Shown piece after piece: positions 6,430 through 7,298 of a DNA stretch of 7,298 nucleotides. The position numbers and the translations under genes were made by a program. This DNA is from Planctomycetaceae bacterium (GTDB taxonomy: Bacteria > Planctomycetota > Phycisphaerae > Phycisphaerales > SM1A02). The stretch is taken from positions 1 to 7,298 of the forward strand of contig CANJIC010000099.1 in assembly GCA_947474205.1 (NCBI GenBank). Direction: 5' to 3'. The first letter of the stretch is position 1. Every line of letters begins with the position of its first letter. The notes beneath the pieces were generated by a model. That model was given only the letters and a program-made list of their open reading frames with translations. It ran no database searches and was not told the origin of the DNA.

Positions 6430-6591
6430 TTATATAGATGACTTACAAAGGCCAGGTTCAGTGGACTGGCAAACGATTTGTGCCTGAACAATAGCGGCGG
6501 CAATAGGCTTAAAATTCACATTTATCTTCGTGTTCATGTGCCCGCAAACTACGCACGCATTACAAGAGAAATTGTCTGAAATATCGGCCAC
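6430..6591 (-). CDS. Possible small cysteine-rich (zinc-ribbon-like) protein, or remnant of one
   Basis: A 53-residue frame starting at GTG6591 with GAGG eight bases upstream and ending at TAA6430. It contains CNACVVCGH near residues 9-17 and further cysteines near 41 and 50. The CxxCxxCGH pattern resembles half of a zinc ribbon. The same frame is open upstream beyond a single TAG (6618-6616) and there encodes YGCCPAC...FDGEK, a second Cys cluster of the sort that would complete a zinc ribbon. It may therefore be a decayed gene of about 80 residues with one amber codon and a damaged start, rather than an intact 53-residue gene. A terminator-like hairpin follows directly. No named family is recognised, and chance is a real possibility at this length. 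Confidence 0.3.
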   Translation of the reverse strand: MADISDNFSCNACVVCGHMNTKINVNFKPIAAAIVQAQIVCQSTEPGLCKSSI

Positions 6592-6646
6592 TGCGCGCAC
6601 CTCAATTGCGGCGACCTATTTTTCCCCATCAAATGTTTTGTCATTG

Positions 6647-6676
6647 TTGACGCACGCAGGGCAACACCCGTAGGAT
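6647..6676 (+). promoter_or_regulatory. Candidate promoter of actA
   Basis: TTGACG (6647-6652, five of six consensus) and TAGGAT (6671-6676, four of six) are separated by 18 bases. Transcription would begin near 6683, just before the palindrome at 6688-6711, leaving a leader of about 60 bases to the GTG at 6745. A protein bound to the palindrome would sit at the start of the transcribed region, as expected for repression. Confidence 0.4.
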
Positions 6677-6687
6677 TGTTTATTCAG

Positions 6688-6711
6688 ACATTGTGAAACT
6701 TTTCACAATGT
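6688..6711. promoter_or_regulatory. Perfect palindromic operator, Rex-type (or CRP-type) site
   Basis: Two exact 11-base arms are separated by CT. The central 18 bases (6691-6708) read TTGTGAA-ACTT-TTCACAA, which matches the known Rex operator consensus TTGTGAA-n4-TTCACAA at every specified position. Rex is a repressor that leaves DNA when NADH is high, and its usual targets are respiratory and fermentative genes. The next gene, actA, is a respiratory electron-transfer component. The same bases also satisfy TGTGA-n6-TCACA, the CRP half-site pattern, so a CRP-family regulator cannot be excluded by sequence. The position downstream of the candidate -10 favours a repressor. Confidence 0.65.
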
Positions 6712-6744
6712 TGCGCTTGCCTCTAACAGGAACACTTTTCCCCC

Positions 6745-7298
6745 GTGAGTCGCTTCCTCTTTCCACGCTGGTCCAACGCATTTCTTCCGCTTGTCATTTT
6801 GCTTGGCGCAATCGCGCCACTGTATGTGGGATTATTTGTCGCCTATGGGTTCAGTCCAAAAACATTGGAAGCCGGCTACATGCCAACGCAACCAGTTCAC
6901 TACAGCCATGCAAGTCATGCTGGCAAGTTGGGAATGGATTGCCGCTATTGCCACACCTCGGTTGAGAAGGCTTCGTTCGCCGCGGTGCCAGCAACACAGA
7001 CCTGCATGAATTGCCACACGCAGATTCATCGCGAAAGTCCCAAGCTGGAGAAGGTTCGTTCCAGTTACGAAACAGGAATGCCTATTGAGTGGGTCAAGGT
7101 GCATAAACTTGCGGATTACGCTTACTTCAACCACTCCGCGCACGTTGTGCGTGGCGTTGGTTGCGTTGAGTGCCACGGACGAGTTGATCAAATGACCGTG
7201 GTGTACCGCGTGGCTCCGCTTTCAATGGGTTGGTGTTTGGAATGCCATCGCAATCCAACCGATCGCATTCGTCCGCCTTCCATGGTGACGCAAATGGC
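6745..7298 (+). CDS. actA: Alternative complex III multihaem cytochrome c subunit ActA (5' part)
   Basis: The first 184 codons of a membrane-anchored multihaem cytochrome; the gene runs off the window. Residues about 11-34 are one uncleaved-looking membrane anchor. Four haem c motifs follow: CRYCH (66-70), CMNCH (87-91), CVECH (140-144) and CLECH (164-168). The linking text, such as YFNHSAHVVRGVGC and PLSMGWCLECHRNP, is the pattern of ActA, the pentahaem subunit of alternative complex III, a quinol:electron-acceptor oxidoreductase that replaces cytochrome bc1. A fifth motif would lie beyond the window. GTG6745 is the only possible early start: an in-frame TAA lies at 6724-6726 and no other start codon follows before the membrane segment. 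AGGA is 13 bases upstream, which is long. Other cytochrome c3/c7 families are less likely. In characterised clusters actB, actC and further subunits follow. Confidence 0.9.
   Translation, partial: MSRFLFPRWSNAFLPLVILLGAIAPLYVGLFVAYGFSPKTLEAGYMPTQPVHYSHASHAGKLGMDCRYCHTSVEKASFAAVPATQTCMNCHTQIHRESPKLEKVRSSYETGMPIEWVKVHKLADYAYFNHSAHVVRGVGCVECHGRVDQMTVVYRVAPLSMGWCLECHRNPTDRIRPPSMVTQM

Larger units (their letters stand above)
6239..6744. other. 506-bp intergenic region between divergent tatD and actA
   Basis: This gap is AT-richer than the flanking genes. From left to right it contains the tatD promoter (6317-6345), a 7-bp inverted repeat (6405-6426), a possible small minus-strand reading frame (6430-6591), a second inverted repeat inside it (GTTCAG 6456-6461 with CTGAAC 6484-6489), a candidate plus-strand promoter (6647-6676) and a long perfect palindrome (6688-6711). 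No tRNA or recognised riboswitch was seen. Confidence 0.6.

Noticed and set aside
6451..6489. A possible structured RNA: a T-arm-like GGTTCA and the GTTCAG/CTGAAC inverted repeat
   Set aside because: The loop length and pairing do not fit a tRNA T-arm, no cloverleaf can be drawn, and there is no CCA end or anticodon arm.
6543..6552. CGCAAACTAC, reminiscent of the start of a tmRNA tag coding region
   Set aside because: No tmRNA acceptor stem, T-arm or tag stop codons are present around it.
6832..7191. A 119-codon minus-strand open frame over actA
   Set aside because: The opposite strand carries four haem motifs with clear family context, so this frame is antisense noise.

Overview
The window looks like chromosomal core-genome DNA from a Planctomycetota bacterium, most likely class Phycisphaerae. 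Four things suggest this: a large secreted protein ending in a Pro-Ala-Pro-Gly / hydrophobic / Arg-Arg-Arg sorting tail of the PEP-CTERM (exosortase) type; a TatC with a long extra periplasmic loop; an alternative complex III cytochrome (ActA); and the moderate-GC, GCGC-rich coding style. The taxonomic call is inference from protein style, not from a marker gene. No mobile element, CRISPR array, rRNA or tRNA is visible.

Left part, plus strand (1-2238). The window opens on the last codons of an upstream gene with a very acidic tail. A YihX-like HAD phosphatase follows at once; its cap region carries a recent in-frame 36-bp tandem duplication. After a 147-bp gap comes truD, the tRNA-Glu U13 pseudouridine synthase. 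Convergent to truD lies a 428-residue exosortase-type surface protein of unknown function (2369-3655, minus strand), which uses different base composition from its neighbours.

Middle, minus strand (3870-6238). An apparent operon reads tatD (metal-dependent DNase) - tatC (twin-arginine translocase core) - tadA (tRNA A34 deaminase). The gap is 9 bp between the first two and a one-base stop/start overlap (TGATG) joins the last two. It has a plausible promoter upstream of tatD and a hairpin terminator overlapping the tadA stop codon.

Right part (6239-7298). A 506-bp gap holds the tatD promoter, a possible small minus-strand cysteine-rich (zinc-ribbon-like) reading frame with its own hairpin terminator, and a perfect 24-bp palindrome. 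The core of the palindrome matches the Rex (NADH/NAD+ sensor) operator consensus and also fits the CRP half-site pattern. It sits just upstream of the partial actA gene, the multihaem cytochrome that normally begins the alternative complex III respiratory cluster. The most interesting reading of the window is that respiratory complex III expression here is under redox (Rex-type) control. The neighbouring tatC is also relevant because ActB, expected downstream of ActA, belongs to a family usually exported by Tat.
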